A DNA stretch of 64,000 bases from Litoditis marina (Eukaryota; Nematoda; Chromadorea; Rhabditida; Rhabditidae). A model generated the notes under the pieces. It was not told the DNA's origin and ran no database searches. It saw only the letters and a list, made by a program, of their open reading frames with translations. The position numbers and the translations under genes are program-made. How positions within the stretch are numbered: position 1 is the stretch's first letter; each line of letters starts with the position of its first letter. The stretch covers positions 18,768,859-18,832,858 of the forward strand of contig OZ038437.1 in NCBI GenBank assembly GCA_964036275.1, written 5' to 3'. Positions 47,437-58,167 of the stretch are shown here, piece after piece.

Positions 47437-50022
47437 CTACATATGTCGTACCTGTTGCAGCTGATTTTGCTGATTTAGCTGGTTCTGCTCATATTCTGTG
47501 ATCAGTCGAACACATGTCGAGTGAATATCTCTCATCGATGGTCGTTGTTTCGGGTCGGGTGACCAACAGCTAGAACGATGAACATTGAGAACAACACACT
47601 CGTAATTACACAGTTTCAACCTGAATCTCCTCAAAATTAGAGTGTTTTCCTTCTGTTATATCTTTGGATACAAGTTTTGGGAAATAGCAAGATACATAAT
47701 TAGGGAAGAGAACACTTTCGAAATATGTCTACACGTCATGGATTTCCGTTTTTGATGTTCTTGAATTGTAATTCTCTTCAACTCACCCACGTATCAAATC
47801 GGCCATTTCTGGATCACAACTCGCAGATATTTCCGGTCGCGTGCCTTCTTTGACTGATTCAACAAATACAAGAATAAAAGAAAGTCCACCAGGCGGATAC
47901 CTGTACAATGAAAACAATGGCCTGAAGCGGATTTGTTGTTCCAGTCCCCACAGAAACAAAATACTTACTAACATGTTTTTTCCGTCAACTAGGATCAGCG
48001 GTCAGTATCATTTTCTTGATTTCATTAAATTGTCATTAAACCGCACTCCTACTTTTCACATGTATGTCCTAATTAACCGGCACAGTGTTCACATTTTCGA
48101 GATGTTCTATGTTTCTATAGAGTTTCTGAACTTACTTGCGATGGTACATTTCCCAGATGGAGATTCCCAAGCTGTACACGTCGCATTTCTCATCGTACGC
48201 CACTTCGTCTTCAAAACTCATCACTTCAGGCGCCATGTATAATAATGTACCCTTCCTGTAAACGGATAAATTTCACCGATTTCTTTCGAGATTTCGAACG
48301 GCACGTCAGATTTGAATCAAATTCCGAAAAAGTGGTACACATGGTCATAAACTTATAACATCACGATTTCTATCGAAGATAATGTTCAAGTTGAGCATAA
48401 GATAAAAACAATTTCGACACAAAAACGAAAAAATTGCGAACGGAGGTGATAGTTCATCATAAAAATTCCGAAACTTCAACTATGCAAGTTTGTTTTATGA
48501 GGTTTTCGAGTTTGACGGCGTTCATGTGACCGATTCACTTACACTGCCGTTTGAAGGGGCTTGAAGTCGGTAGATAAATATAGGTCGGACAATTTCAAAA
48601 CTGTGAAATCGTTGTTTAGCAGCATTCTGAAAACAAGAGTTGTTATTTGCTTCCAAGATAAATATACTGAAATTTTTTCTCTTAGTTGGTTTGCCAATAC
48701 TACAATGTAACTTGGCTTCGAACCTATCTCCGAGGTTTCACATCTCGATGCATGATTCCGCTCTCATGTAGATAGTTCAATGCTGATGCCGCTTGCTTCG
48801 TCCAACTCAGAACACGAAAAATGTCATAGTCGAAATTATCTCCGTTATATCCATTATGAATGACTGAAAGTTTTTTTTTTCAATTGTTGCTTCCTCGAAA
48901 ATTAGTATCTCAACTAGTAAGTTGAATTCTTTTTTGATGTAACTAGTTCGAGCTAGTGGTGGGAGCTTGATGGTAAAAATGTAGTCTGGAGTGTTTTTGC
49001 TCAAAGTTGCTCTTGATTAGTGAGAAAACACTGGTTTTTAGTTCGATTTGATTTCTAGCCGAAACGTTTTCGTTATTTGAGTGCGAACCATCATGCAGAC
49101 TGCCGCCCGACATGTATTCTACAGTTAGGCCCATTGGGCGTGGATTGCTCATTGTTATCGTTGGCGATTCGTACAAAACCCCATAGACTTGTATCCAATG
49201 AGGGTGGTGGGGAGTCTGAAATAATGTATATATCTAGAACATTCAATTATGACGGTTTGTTGTGCCATTTGCAAACAGTTACTGAAACACTAAGTAAGGG
49301 ATATAATATTAAAAACAGATCCTCAATTTTTTGTATTACAAACACGTCACATGTCCAAATAGCTCTTACTTGTGAATATAACAGTTTTTTGCTTCTCTCT
49401 TCCAATCAACCTCCTCAAATTGTTGTGTTTGTTTTGTTGTCGTTGAGATTCCATGTAATAATGTTAGCGAAAGTTACCTTTAACGATTTCAAGAACCTTC
49501 TGCTATCAACCTTCTGCTATCATTTGCCAGTTCAATAGTGGATAGAGCTCCAACCCCCAATGTTCGCAATCTTTTCAGTTGAGATCGATAGAATACACGA
49601 ATACTCAGTGCAACAGTCAAATTGATACTCGAAGAAGGGTCAGGCACCTTAATCATGAAGTACCAAGATAGGCAACTTTAAATTTAAAATGAGTGATTTT
49701 CTCTGTATAGATCGCCTCTTATCTAATATTGCAGTCGTCTGTTCCATACATCATGGAAAATAAGAAAATGTGAAGAATTCAGCTCAAACTTGTTCCATTC
49801 AACAAAAAAAATGAATAATTTGACGCTGTTTACCCACTTTTTCGGCTTGATTGTTCAAATTTATTTTAACAAGTTGTTATATGCTTTTACCAGATCTAAA
49901 TTTGTTGAAATGAAAAATCTAACTCATTTCCTCGTGTTTTTTAGATCGATAAAAATCGCACCAAGTTTACTTACTGGTTCATTATCAATATTATCCGGGT
50001 CATATGACACGAATGAGTCCAT
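47437..50022 (-). pseudogene. Kinase D: degenerate TAK1-like pseudokinase
   Basis: Exons (plus coordinates, 5' to 3'): 49975-50022, 49511-49647, [exon with the ATP lysine not found], 49089-49215, 48728-48863, 48543-48626, 48136-48255, 47787-47900, 47437-47569. The start MDSFVSYDPDNIDNEP joins VPDPSSSINLT. Motifs: LGVGALSTIELA (glycine loop), YMSGGSLHD, IMHRDVKPR, then SDLYLST where DFG should be, GTLLYMAPEVM, CDVYSLGISIWEMYHR, GTRPEIS, CWSPDPKQRPSMRDIH, and a Gln/Asn-rich tail. Defects: the exon for the ATP-binding lysine is absent, with a 14-bp duplication GATAGCAGAAGGTT at the break (about 49499-49526). The donor after KPR reads AG|ATAGGT instead of GT, running into TAG. The DFG Phe and Gly are replaced. 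It is closest to kinase E. The kinase fold is probably no longer expressed or not catalytic. Confidence 0.7.
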
Positions 50023-51084
50023 TCTAAAAAACTATAAAATAGCAACAAAAAATACGGAGCAACGTAAAAAAAGCAAGAAGAAAACAACACCTATTTGAAA
50101 AATGTTCAAAATCTCGAAAACAACAAAGAATTCAGAGTCCTGCACAAAAAACATCTAACAAAAAAATGATTGTTCAGATGTGAAAACTGACACACGGCTA
50201 TCTATTTGAGAGGTTGCCAAATGATAAAATCTTACGAATCAATAAGTTCGTTTCGGAATGATTCACAGAACTGACAACAAGACATATAGTGACAAATTAA
50301 CTCAGTGAGAACGTTTCGAGAAATATGTGGAGTTCAAGGAGGTTTAAGCAAACACTATACATGTGTGTTTTCAATTTAGAGTAACTCGATTGGCTGTTAT
50401 GCCGTTTTCAATAAAACATTTTACCATCTCGTGATCCATATATAAACAATGAAACCCAGCAATCTATCAAGATGCCAAGGTTGCTCGACAGTAGATTTTT
50501 TTTATGTTAAGGCGAAAAAAACAAGAGAATTCGAAGAACGGCAATTACATTCAATCCAATCAGGGTGATCTTTGCTTCTTCACGGACATTTCTCTCGCAT
50601 TCCAAACCATTAGTAGACCGTGATAATCATACACTTTGATTATAGTATTCTCAACCTTCCACGTTCAATCAATTATAGTTCATACCATTTCTACTGAGAA
50701 TTGAACATCAGGCGGCGTAGCAATCCCTCAAAAATCTCATGAGATACCTCAAGAGATATTCGCATGATCTTCTCATGAGATTCTATTGATTGCTATGCTA
50801 CAACATTGAGAGTTCACGAGTAGCTCATGAGTTATCTCATGAGAAACTCATATGAACTTCTCGTGAGATAGGAGAGATTGCTACGCCGCCAGACGTTGAA
50901 ACAAAACATTTCACTCAATGTTTTGGCACAGATCTTGTCAGGTGATTATATTTTATATTCGATTGAGATCATTTCATACCTCTTTGGTCACTCGTGAAAA
51001 AAGTTTAGCACTTGTAGTTTTGTATTCATACTGTATGAGTCTCGGCTGGAACGAACAATTTTATAGGTGAGCTCCCGAGAAACC
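50023..51084. other. Intergenic between kinase D and the receptor gene
   Basis: No gene seen; contains the MITE at 50711-50890. The divergent promoters of kinase D (minus) and the receptor (plus) should lie here. Confidence 0.5.
50711..50890. mobile_element. 180-bp MITE with CTCATGAG words, intact copy
   Basis: Termini GGCGGCGTAGCAATC at 50711 and GATTGCTACGCCGCC ending at 50890 are perfect inverted repeats. The interior has many CTCATGAG/CTCATGAGA palindromic words. A second, end-truncated copy is at 11097-11245. Confidence 0.9.
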
Positions 51085-53570
51085 ATGGAACAAGAAGATA
51101 GAAGTCTGGTGCGCACCATTGCCATAGTGGTTTCTATTCTTATTTCTGTGACAATAATTCACAATGTTCTCTTGTTGGTATGTATGATCCAACATAGAAC
51201 ATTTTATTTTGCGAATGTTTACTACTACATGGCCCCGTGGCTGATTTTCGATGAGTTATGTCTGATGGTATTTCAATTGAAATTGGTTGTGGCAAAGATG
51301 TTTGATCCACACATTGATTATGAGGATGGTGAATATGATTACTGGGCGGGTGAGTAGTTATTGGAAAGGACACGTATAGTCCCCGCCACTTCTACGCGAA
51401 CTCCTACAGTAGGCATTCAGTTGTTGTAATTCAGTAGCATTCAGTTGTTGTAATTCAGTAGCATTCAGTTGTTGTGATTCAGTAGCATTCAGTTGTAAAA
51501 ATTATTGAATACAAATGCTGCGCGTCTGTTATGTTGTGCGTTTTCTGCAGTTCGATCCAGGTGCATTTTTAGCAAAATTAGACGTTAAAGTATGAACTAC
51601 TAGTGGGAGATAGTTTCTTGTAAAGATCATCTCATTCTCGGATGAACATCTTTCACTATTTAGCGATTTTCAATTTGCTGAGCGAGAATGTTGAAACTAT
51701 CCTCTACGATCTACTATTCTTCTTCTACTTTTCCCGTTACTATATCATATTTCTCATCGCACTTTATCGGTATTCCACTCTCAGTTTCTCGACCAATCGC
51801 AGATTTCGTTTCACGAAAACTAATATACTGCTCTGCCTCGTACTTATTCATGTTAGTTTCAACTCATTGAAATAAAAAAAAACATCTTCAGCAAAAATTC
51901 CTTTAATTTTTTTCATTGCCCCATCTAAAATTTATTGAAAGGTATTGTAATTTGAAAGTCAACGCGTTGTGGTTATAAAATAAGGAATACTACTGCCTTT
52001 TTTGGAGCAACGTCAAAGAATTTCAATTAAATAGTGTGAATAATGTTTTCGAGATAGAAAGTCTAGTTGCTGACGTGATACCACAATCACAAACACATCA
52101 GTGTTTCTATACCAATGTGAAAACAAAACTAAAATACCTTTCTATTATAGGTGTGTAATTTTGGAATGATGATAGTGTGGTACTTAAAACGGTGTGCCCG
52201 GATGTACAACCAAGAGAGACATGCTATGAGTGGCGTTTGCTTCAAACATAACTATGAGGATATTGAGTGGTGGGACGAAAAAATTGAATTCTTCCGTTAT
52301 CAAAGATATTTGAACGCCACCCTACCATTTCTGATACTATTCTTGTATGTTATTGTGTTCCTAAGAATCAGAAGAAAGAGATCGGTTCAGACTACAACAA
52401 CAAAAGTACACGTGATAAGCAATCACGTGGAAACGTGTCCCGATCACGTGAGATCAGGGTGCACCTTGACCTTGAATGTCACTTCACCAAACTCAAGTGG
52501 ACTGCGGGGAGCTTCCAGGCAATATTCAGAGAAGAAAATTCAACACTCCAGTACGAAAAAGACAAAAAGTGCCAGAGAAAACAACATCGTCTACCAAGGA
52601 ATAATGATAGCAATCATTTTGTCAGTTGAGCCTATTTTCATACTGTTCAAAGAAGAAGATAATCAATTTTTCAACGAGGTAATACGAGTAGCGATATAAT
52701 GGCCGTCAACTGAAACTTTGGCTTTGTGCCGAAGAAATTCGGATGATTGTTCTTCATCGGAAAATTACAAGCGTTTCCCATATTTTTGCTAAAACTCGAC
52801 CTGGAATGATAATTTGCACGCTGCCAAAGTCTCAGTGTGAATGAAAATAACTACCAATAAATTAACTACTCCCACAGTCACGTACATCAGTAGAAACCCC
52901 GGAGTCTGCCCCTAACTATGGTTCGTTTTATCTCTCGCAAAATCAAGCCGAAAAACGTTTAGAACATTTCATTCAAGAACGGAAGAAGTAGCCGATCAGT
53001 TTCCTTTAGAGTCTCCTAAGTGCTAAGCTTTTGTTGATTCGAATTGAGAATTACCAGTAAAAGAACGGATTTTTGGCACTTTCGATTATTTTTATTTCAT
53101 CGCAAAACTCCATTCGGCAATTTCCGAGACTTGAAAAAAAGTATTGTTTCACAGAAGGTACCGAACAATCGTTTGTAACGCGAGTCGTGTGCTTATGCTA
53201 ACACAGGCGTAAGTACCCCCGATTTAATTCGGATTTGAGCATGACAATTTCAAAAATGTGGGCGGGGCTTCAACATTTTGGGTTTTGGTCAAAACATTCT
53301 CAGAGCTTAACTCAATAACTGTTCCAGAAGAACTTGTCGGTTTCAACCATCGTGGTGCGGTACACAATTATGTTCTCAACTGTTCTTCCGAACTGGGTCA
53401 CATTCTGTCTGTTCAACTCGCGAATGCGCGGAGATGTCAAGTTACTCGCTATTCTGATAACGAACTACATGAAAAAGGTAGAACTTTTGCAGTTCACAGT
53501 AAAATTTTCATGTTTAATACGGTTTACCGGTTTAGCAAATCTGAGTCGAATGAAAATTTATGCAAAATGA
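51085..53570 (+). CDS. Seven-transmembrane serpentine receptor
   Basis: Exons: 51085-51349, 51664-51851, 52151-52678, 53328-53570. Phases 1,0,0; 407 residues. Hydrophobic segments: TM1 about 9-33, TM2 46-73, TM3 100-126 ending LIALYRYSTL (the position of the DRY motif), TM4 143-163, TM5 204-223, TM6 299-316, TM7 337-357 (LPNWVTFCLFN, where NPxxY would be). The third intracellular loop is long (about 224-293), basic and Ser/Thr-rich. Topology and TM3 signature indicate a G-protein-coupled receptor of the nematode chemoreceptor or peptide type; I cannot assign a subfamily. Exon 4 is placed because TM7 is missing otherwise and its phase fits. The C-terminus could end by read-through at 53570 or be spliced at AAG|GTAGAA. 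The start at 51085 is preferred over the upstream frame, which lacks ATG. Confidence 0.8.
51416..51498. repeat. 24-25-bp tandem repeat
   Basis: AGCATTCAGTTGTTGTAATT CAGT is repeated about 3.4 times in intron 1 of the receptor gene. Confidence 0.9.
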
Positions 53571-54003
53571 ACTAATGTGAGTCTGCAATGTCCAGAGTTT
53601 TTATAATCTGCCCACTTTTCGGGTATTCAATACAGTAAAATATATCACTAAGAACGGAGCATTTTTATGAAAAACTAACAAGACTTAATAAAGCAGTTAT
53701 AAAACTTATGCACACACGATGCCTGATAAAAACCCAATCATTTTGGTTCCATCAGAATCAAAGACTGCAAAATCAAAATTCAGCCCTTTTACAGGTATCC
53801 GGGGTTGCATGGCGGTAAATGCGTAACCCGTTGAGGGAGAGGAAGTGAAATAATGTTCCCGACAAAAAGAGGTGTTTCGAATATACTCTTGAGAACCATG
53901 ATAAATAGTTTTTCTGTATTCTAATGAAAACATCAGAAACATACATAAAGCTGTGCCTGAGGTCAACTTAATTGGAAACTATATGTACGGAAAAAATATC
54001 TAC
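53571..54003. other. Intergenic, one unassigned minus-strand frame
   Basis: The minus frame 53706-53966 (86 codons) has varied, non-repetitive composition (for example GYAFTAMQPRIPVKG, FDSDGTKMIGFL) and could be an exon, but I found no partner exon or domain. Confidence 0.3.
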
Positions 54004-54829
54004 ACCTGATATATCGGGATCCATACTGAAGTTATCTCAAAGTCATTGGGGATAAGATCGGGATCTCATCCCCGATGACTTTGGGATTCATCCGGGATAA
54101 AATTGGGGATTTATCCGGGATAAATCATGAAAACTGAAAATTTGAATACGGTAAAAATTTTTACAGAAATCTTATTTTACAAAAATAATACTTGTTTATG
54201 TCTAGTCAGCCACTGCACTAACAGAGTAAACAAATATAAAGTTTTCAGTACCTTTGCGAAGTCAAGAGTACCTCAAACTTGGGTAATTAACTTCGAACTT
54301 TGTAACAAAAGTCAAAATTAATTATGTCAAAAAAAAACCCCAAAAAATACAAATGGTTTCTATTCTCCAGTATGCACTAGTGTTACTATTCGGACAGCTG
54401 TTAGTTAAAAAAACATATGAAAGAGTGCTTACAAACCGACTTTACATTAGAGAACTTAAGGTCAAATAGGAAGCTATGAATCATTCATATGAAATCAGAG
54501 CTTAAAAAATTTGCAGGGAAAGATTATACTTTTGCAAGTATCTGTCTCTGATTCTGTATTACTGTAACGTCATTCGCAACTCCTACATTTGCGACTGTTA
54601 AAGGCAAACTCGAAATCCGAAACTTTTTCCCAAACTTGAAAACTAAAATTTGGAGCTCAGAAAACTGGCCAGGCTCAAAATTTTGGTATCGTACATCAAT
54701 TGTGAAGTAACTATTCTTGTTTCATCCCAGTACTTATCATTTTTACAATTGTATTCGTACAGGCTATGTCCGGGATATATCTCAGATATGACCCAAACCT
54801 ATCCCGGATCCATCCCGGATATATCAGGT
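54004..54829. mobile_element. 0.83-kb non-autonomous TIR element, TCCGGGATA words
   Basis: The left end ACCTGATATATCGGGATCCA is matched by the inverted right end (GGATCCATCCCGGATATATC then AGGT). Repeated CCGGGATAAA / TCCGGGAT words lie near both ends. A sub-terminal hairpin at 54038-54081 pairs AAAGTCATTGGGGAT with ATCCCCGATGACTTT (one mismatch). The interior is AT-rich without an ORF. Confidence 0.75.
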
Positions 54830-56143
54830 AACGTGAAATTCCTATGTGGGCTGTACACATGCACAACATAAAACTGATATTACCGAAACGGATCGTTTGG
54901 AATAAACATTACTCATCGCTGTTTTTCCACCGAAAATCGCTAAATATCAATTGTGGTTGTTTGTTTCGAGATTCTCCCATATGCAGATCCTAGTTTTCCG
55001 AGAGTCTCGTATTTGAAAGCCACACAAAATACCATTCACCCGTGACAGGGGTGTAGAGAACCGCGTTTTTCATCAATTGCTGATTTGCAAACGCAGTTCG
55101 CATATAGGATTTGTCAAACCGTTGTGGACATCGTACCATCGATTTTGTAAGGGACGGGATTCTGCGAGGGGCCAGTGTATCATTGACCTACTCAGACAAT
55201 TCCCAGCCGATTGGCCAGCCACTATTTTATTGGCTGAACGAGAGAGTGTGCAGGTCAGAAAGATGCAGACTGTCTTAGCCTGTCTGCGCGTCATTGACCT
55301 GCATGCTCTCTCGTTTTTGTAGCTGGCCAATTGCAGAAAATTGGCGCTAATCGTCCTGAGTAAACACTCTCTCAACTGCTGGCAGATAATCAACGACCGC
55401 TCACCCCTCATCGCTCAGTCAATCGAACCCTCTGCTGTCTTTATGGGAGAAATGGCGACTATACAGTTTTCGAAGATTAGCTTCAGATCTTCTCAACATT
55501 GCGGAACGGTCGAAACCTCATCAAAGTCTGCAGGTCAAATAGTTCACTCTCTCTAAGCAAATCGAGTTGTTGCGTTTATTTGTTTTCAGAGCCTAGACAC
55601 TAGCGGAGGTGAAAATCGTCAGTGCAATGTAGTTAATAATAATAATAATAAAAAGTTCATTTGCATAGATACCAACAGAAGTTATGCAAGTTGAAAATTA
55701 AAAAATTGATCATTCGACATCTATGACAAATACGTATCCCAAAGGGTTGCGGTTTAAATTCGCAATCAACTTACAAGGGAGCGTTGAATAAAAATAAACA
55801 TTTGGAGAGAATCGTGAAAATTGAGAAAACAATGTATGTAGATGAGACACAAATACAAACATGGACATTTGAACACTCATACTACTCAATGCAGAAAACG
55901 AGGAACATCGTTGAACATAGTTAAACAAGTTATACGGTTAAAATTTGAACAACCGAACGATTGAAAGTCAAATCACGTTAAGTGAATGAAGTGTTTGTTG
56001 AAACAACACAAAATCGATATTACAAACTACAATGTGCTTGTATAAACAGATTCAACTATAAGCTGATATAAGTATACGGCCATAGATCACAATGTTTCAC
56101 CATATATGGATCCAGGAGAGGTATGATGTATGGTATGATTCTC
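54830..56143. other. Gene-poor region with dispersed repeat
   Basis: It holds the 55095-55470 repeat and an (AAT)n run near 55636. No supported exon. Confidence 0.5.
55095..55470. repeat. Dispersed repeat with internal palindrome, partner of 12940-13136
   Basis: It shares words in order with 12940-13136 (see that entry). It contains an imperfect palindrome: CTGGCCAGCC-like, AACGAGAGAGTGTGCAGGTC at about 55218 pairs with GACCTGCATGCTCTCTCGTT at about 55297 (two mismatches). Outer arms are ATTGGCCAGC at about 55210 and GCTGGCCAAT at about 55323. Confidence 0.65.
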
Positions 56144-56330
56144 TTTATAGTGGGTGCCAAATTTATAAATGTATGTCTCTCGCCGGAATAGAATCTGTGA
56201 ACAAAAGTTTCGTAGCGGGACGCTAACCACTGCGCCACAAGAGCACATATATAGCCACCTAGGCTTTGGAATTAAAGACACGTATATGTACACAGCGGAA
56301 AGTGAGATGTACAGTACCCTCCTGCCTATA
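56144..56330 (-). mobile_element. tRNA-derived SINE-like element, copy 2
   Basis: On the minus strand: leader GGAGGGTACTGTACATCTCA..CCGCTGTGTACATATA, core GCTCTTGTGGCGCAGTGGTT (A-box TGGCGCAGTGG), ACGAAACTTTTGTTCAC, a decayed B-box GATTCTATTCCGG and tail TATAAATTTGGCACCC. It matches the copy at 34439-34613 throughout. Confidence 0.75.
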
Positions 56331-56606
56331 GGCGATAATCACGACTATAGGCGATAATCGCTGTTTGTTCTTCACCCACATTGAACTCTGATAATCACAC
56401 GCAAATCTTTATTTCACAATTGATTATTCTGTTTGAGAATGAGAAATTGTCATTAATACACATCAGATTATGAAATGTTCAATTTTCATGGCGACTGACA
56501 CGTGATAAGGTCTTCTCTCAGTTTCAAATAGATAGCTCGTTTAAGATAGCAGTTTTATTGTGAAATGCCTTTTATCTTTATCTTATCGACATTTCTCCGC
56601 GTTTTA

Positions 56607-57988
56607 CTATGGAATTCGGTGACGGGTCGCCGGCGAGGTCGCCGGCGATGTCGCCGGAAGGGGTTGATGGCGAGTCGCCGCTTTTCGGGTCGCCGGCGAC
56701 ATCGCCGGCGAGTCGTCAATTACCTTATGTGATTCTTTCGCTTTTTAGCATTGATCTTTCTGTGACAGAAAATATTTTTTCAAAAGTGAATTAGCGCGTT
56801 AACGAGCCGAGAACCATATTTACGTGATTTAACAATTATAGTCTTAATTAAACATCCATTTGTCACTCTCCGGAATCGAACCCGCAACCTTCGGCGTACT
56901 GCGGCGCACACATCCTCTCGGCCATCCCGCTACGGTCTGAGAAGCGCAGCGAAGAGCTTACTATTGCGCACCCAGCGCATTCAAACTAATGGTCGGACTA
57001 ACTAATGATTGCAAATAAACTGTAATGATTCTATTGCGAATGAAATCTAAGTCTGTTGCAGAAGATCTCACTGTTTTTTGATTATATCACGATAGCAATG
57101 AACTGTCTTCAAAATCTTATTTCTTTTCCTAAAGTGATATGTTTTGGCCAAACTGGGGAGTATGTTCCGTAACAGATGTATAATACTTTGAATAATAACA
57201 AATAGTACCTCTCTACTTGAATTTTAGTTTATAATGGATGTATAGCTAAACAGCTGCTCTGATAAGTTCCAAACGCACTACACCGGTAGATCTCCAATGC
57301 AATCTCATAAGTTCTAGTCTTAATTTGAGTGAGATGTAAAGTTTATGTAAGCATTCCATCTCACTCAATGTATGACATTATACTAGTTGTTATCAAGCAT
57401 GGTTAGATCAAAACTCCCTTTTAATCGTGCTCCAACTAATTAGCTATCGAATCACGCTACTTGGCGAGTCACCGGCGACAGTTTCCAAACTTCTTCTCAA
57501 AATCCCTATTGAAGACGCACAAATCGCAATTTTCACTCTCGCACATGTTTGTACCTCACAACAAACTGGAATAAAAATCTTGGTATTATCAAAGGTTTCC
57601 AAGTTCGGCGACTCGCCGTCGATATGAGGAACATATCGAAATGAGTGGCGACTCGCCGGCGACAAGCTCTGTTCATTTTTCACGGTTCGTATGAGTTATA
57701 CAAGAAAAAGTCGTCTATCGGTATCATTTTTGTCATAGCCGTTGGAGTTTACCCACAAAATGCACTCAAACTTTTTTTGGGTTTTCTCGATGGAAAAATA
57801 TTTTCGGCTTCGGCGACTTGCCGGCGACCCCAGGGACAATGCGAAATGTTTGGCGACTCGCCGGCGACAACTTCGGAGCTTTGGTTCAAGTGGCGACCCG
57901 CCGGCTACCTCAACGTATCGCCGGCGACTTGCCGGCGGTATCCCGGCGACCCCTCGGCCCCGCCGGCGAGTCGCCGCCAAATTCCAGA
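56607..57988. mobile_element. 1.38-kb non-autonomous TIR element with CGCCGGCGA arrays
   Basis: The left end TGGAATTCGGTGACGGGTCG and inverted right end (CGGCGAGTCGCCGCC then AAATTCCA) match apart from a few bases. Both ends carry dense GTCGCCGGCGA / GGCGACTCGCCGG words (56622-56718 and 57462-57976). They stand out as GC-rich palindromic islands in AT-rich DNA. The middle contains a tRNA-like sequence at 56862-56933. No transposase frame. Confidence 0.8.
56862..56933 (-). other. tRNA-like sequence, probably non-functional
   Basis: The minus strand has A-box TGGCCGAGAGG and B-box GGTTCGATTCC at tRNA-Leu/Ser-like spacing and a total of 72 nt. The acceptor stem does not pair (GTAGCGG against GAGTGAC) and the T stem has two mismatches. 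It is a tRNA relic or SINE head within the TIR element. Confidence 0.4.
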
Positions 57989-58167
57989 GTAGTACTTTCA
58001 TTCTGCTTATAACATGACTTGATCGGCTGTGCTCGCAGTCTCTCCACAATTTTTCGCTAACAGTACACAAACTTCAAAACTTTCGTTTGTATATTTCATA
58101 TTTCGCAGTTCTGTATCGAAGCTTGATTTTTTTATAGAAGTTATTGGTTCAGAATTCACTTGGCATC

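Noticed and set aside
57645..58070. Arg/Pro-rich overlapping frames near 57.7-58.0 kb
   Set aside because: They read the GC-rich CGCCGGCGA array of a TIR element on both strands.
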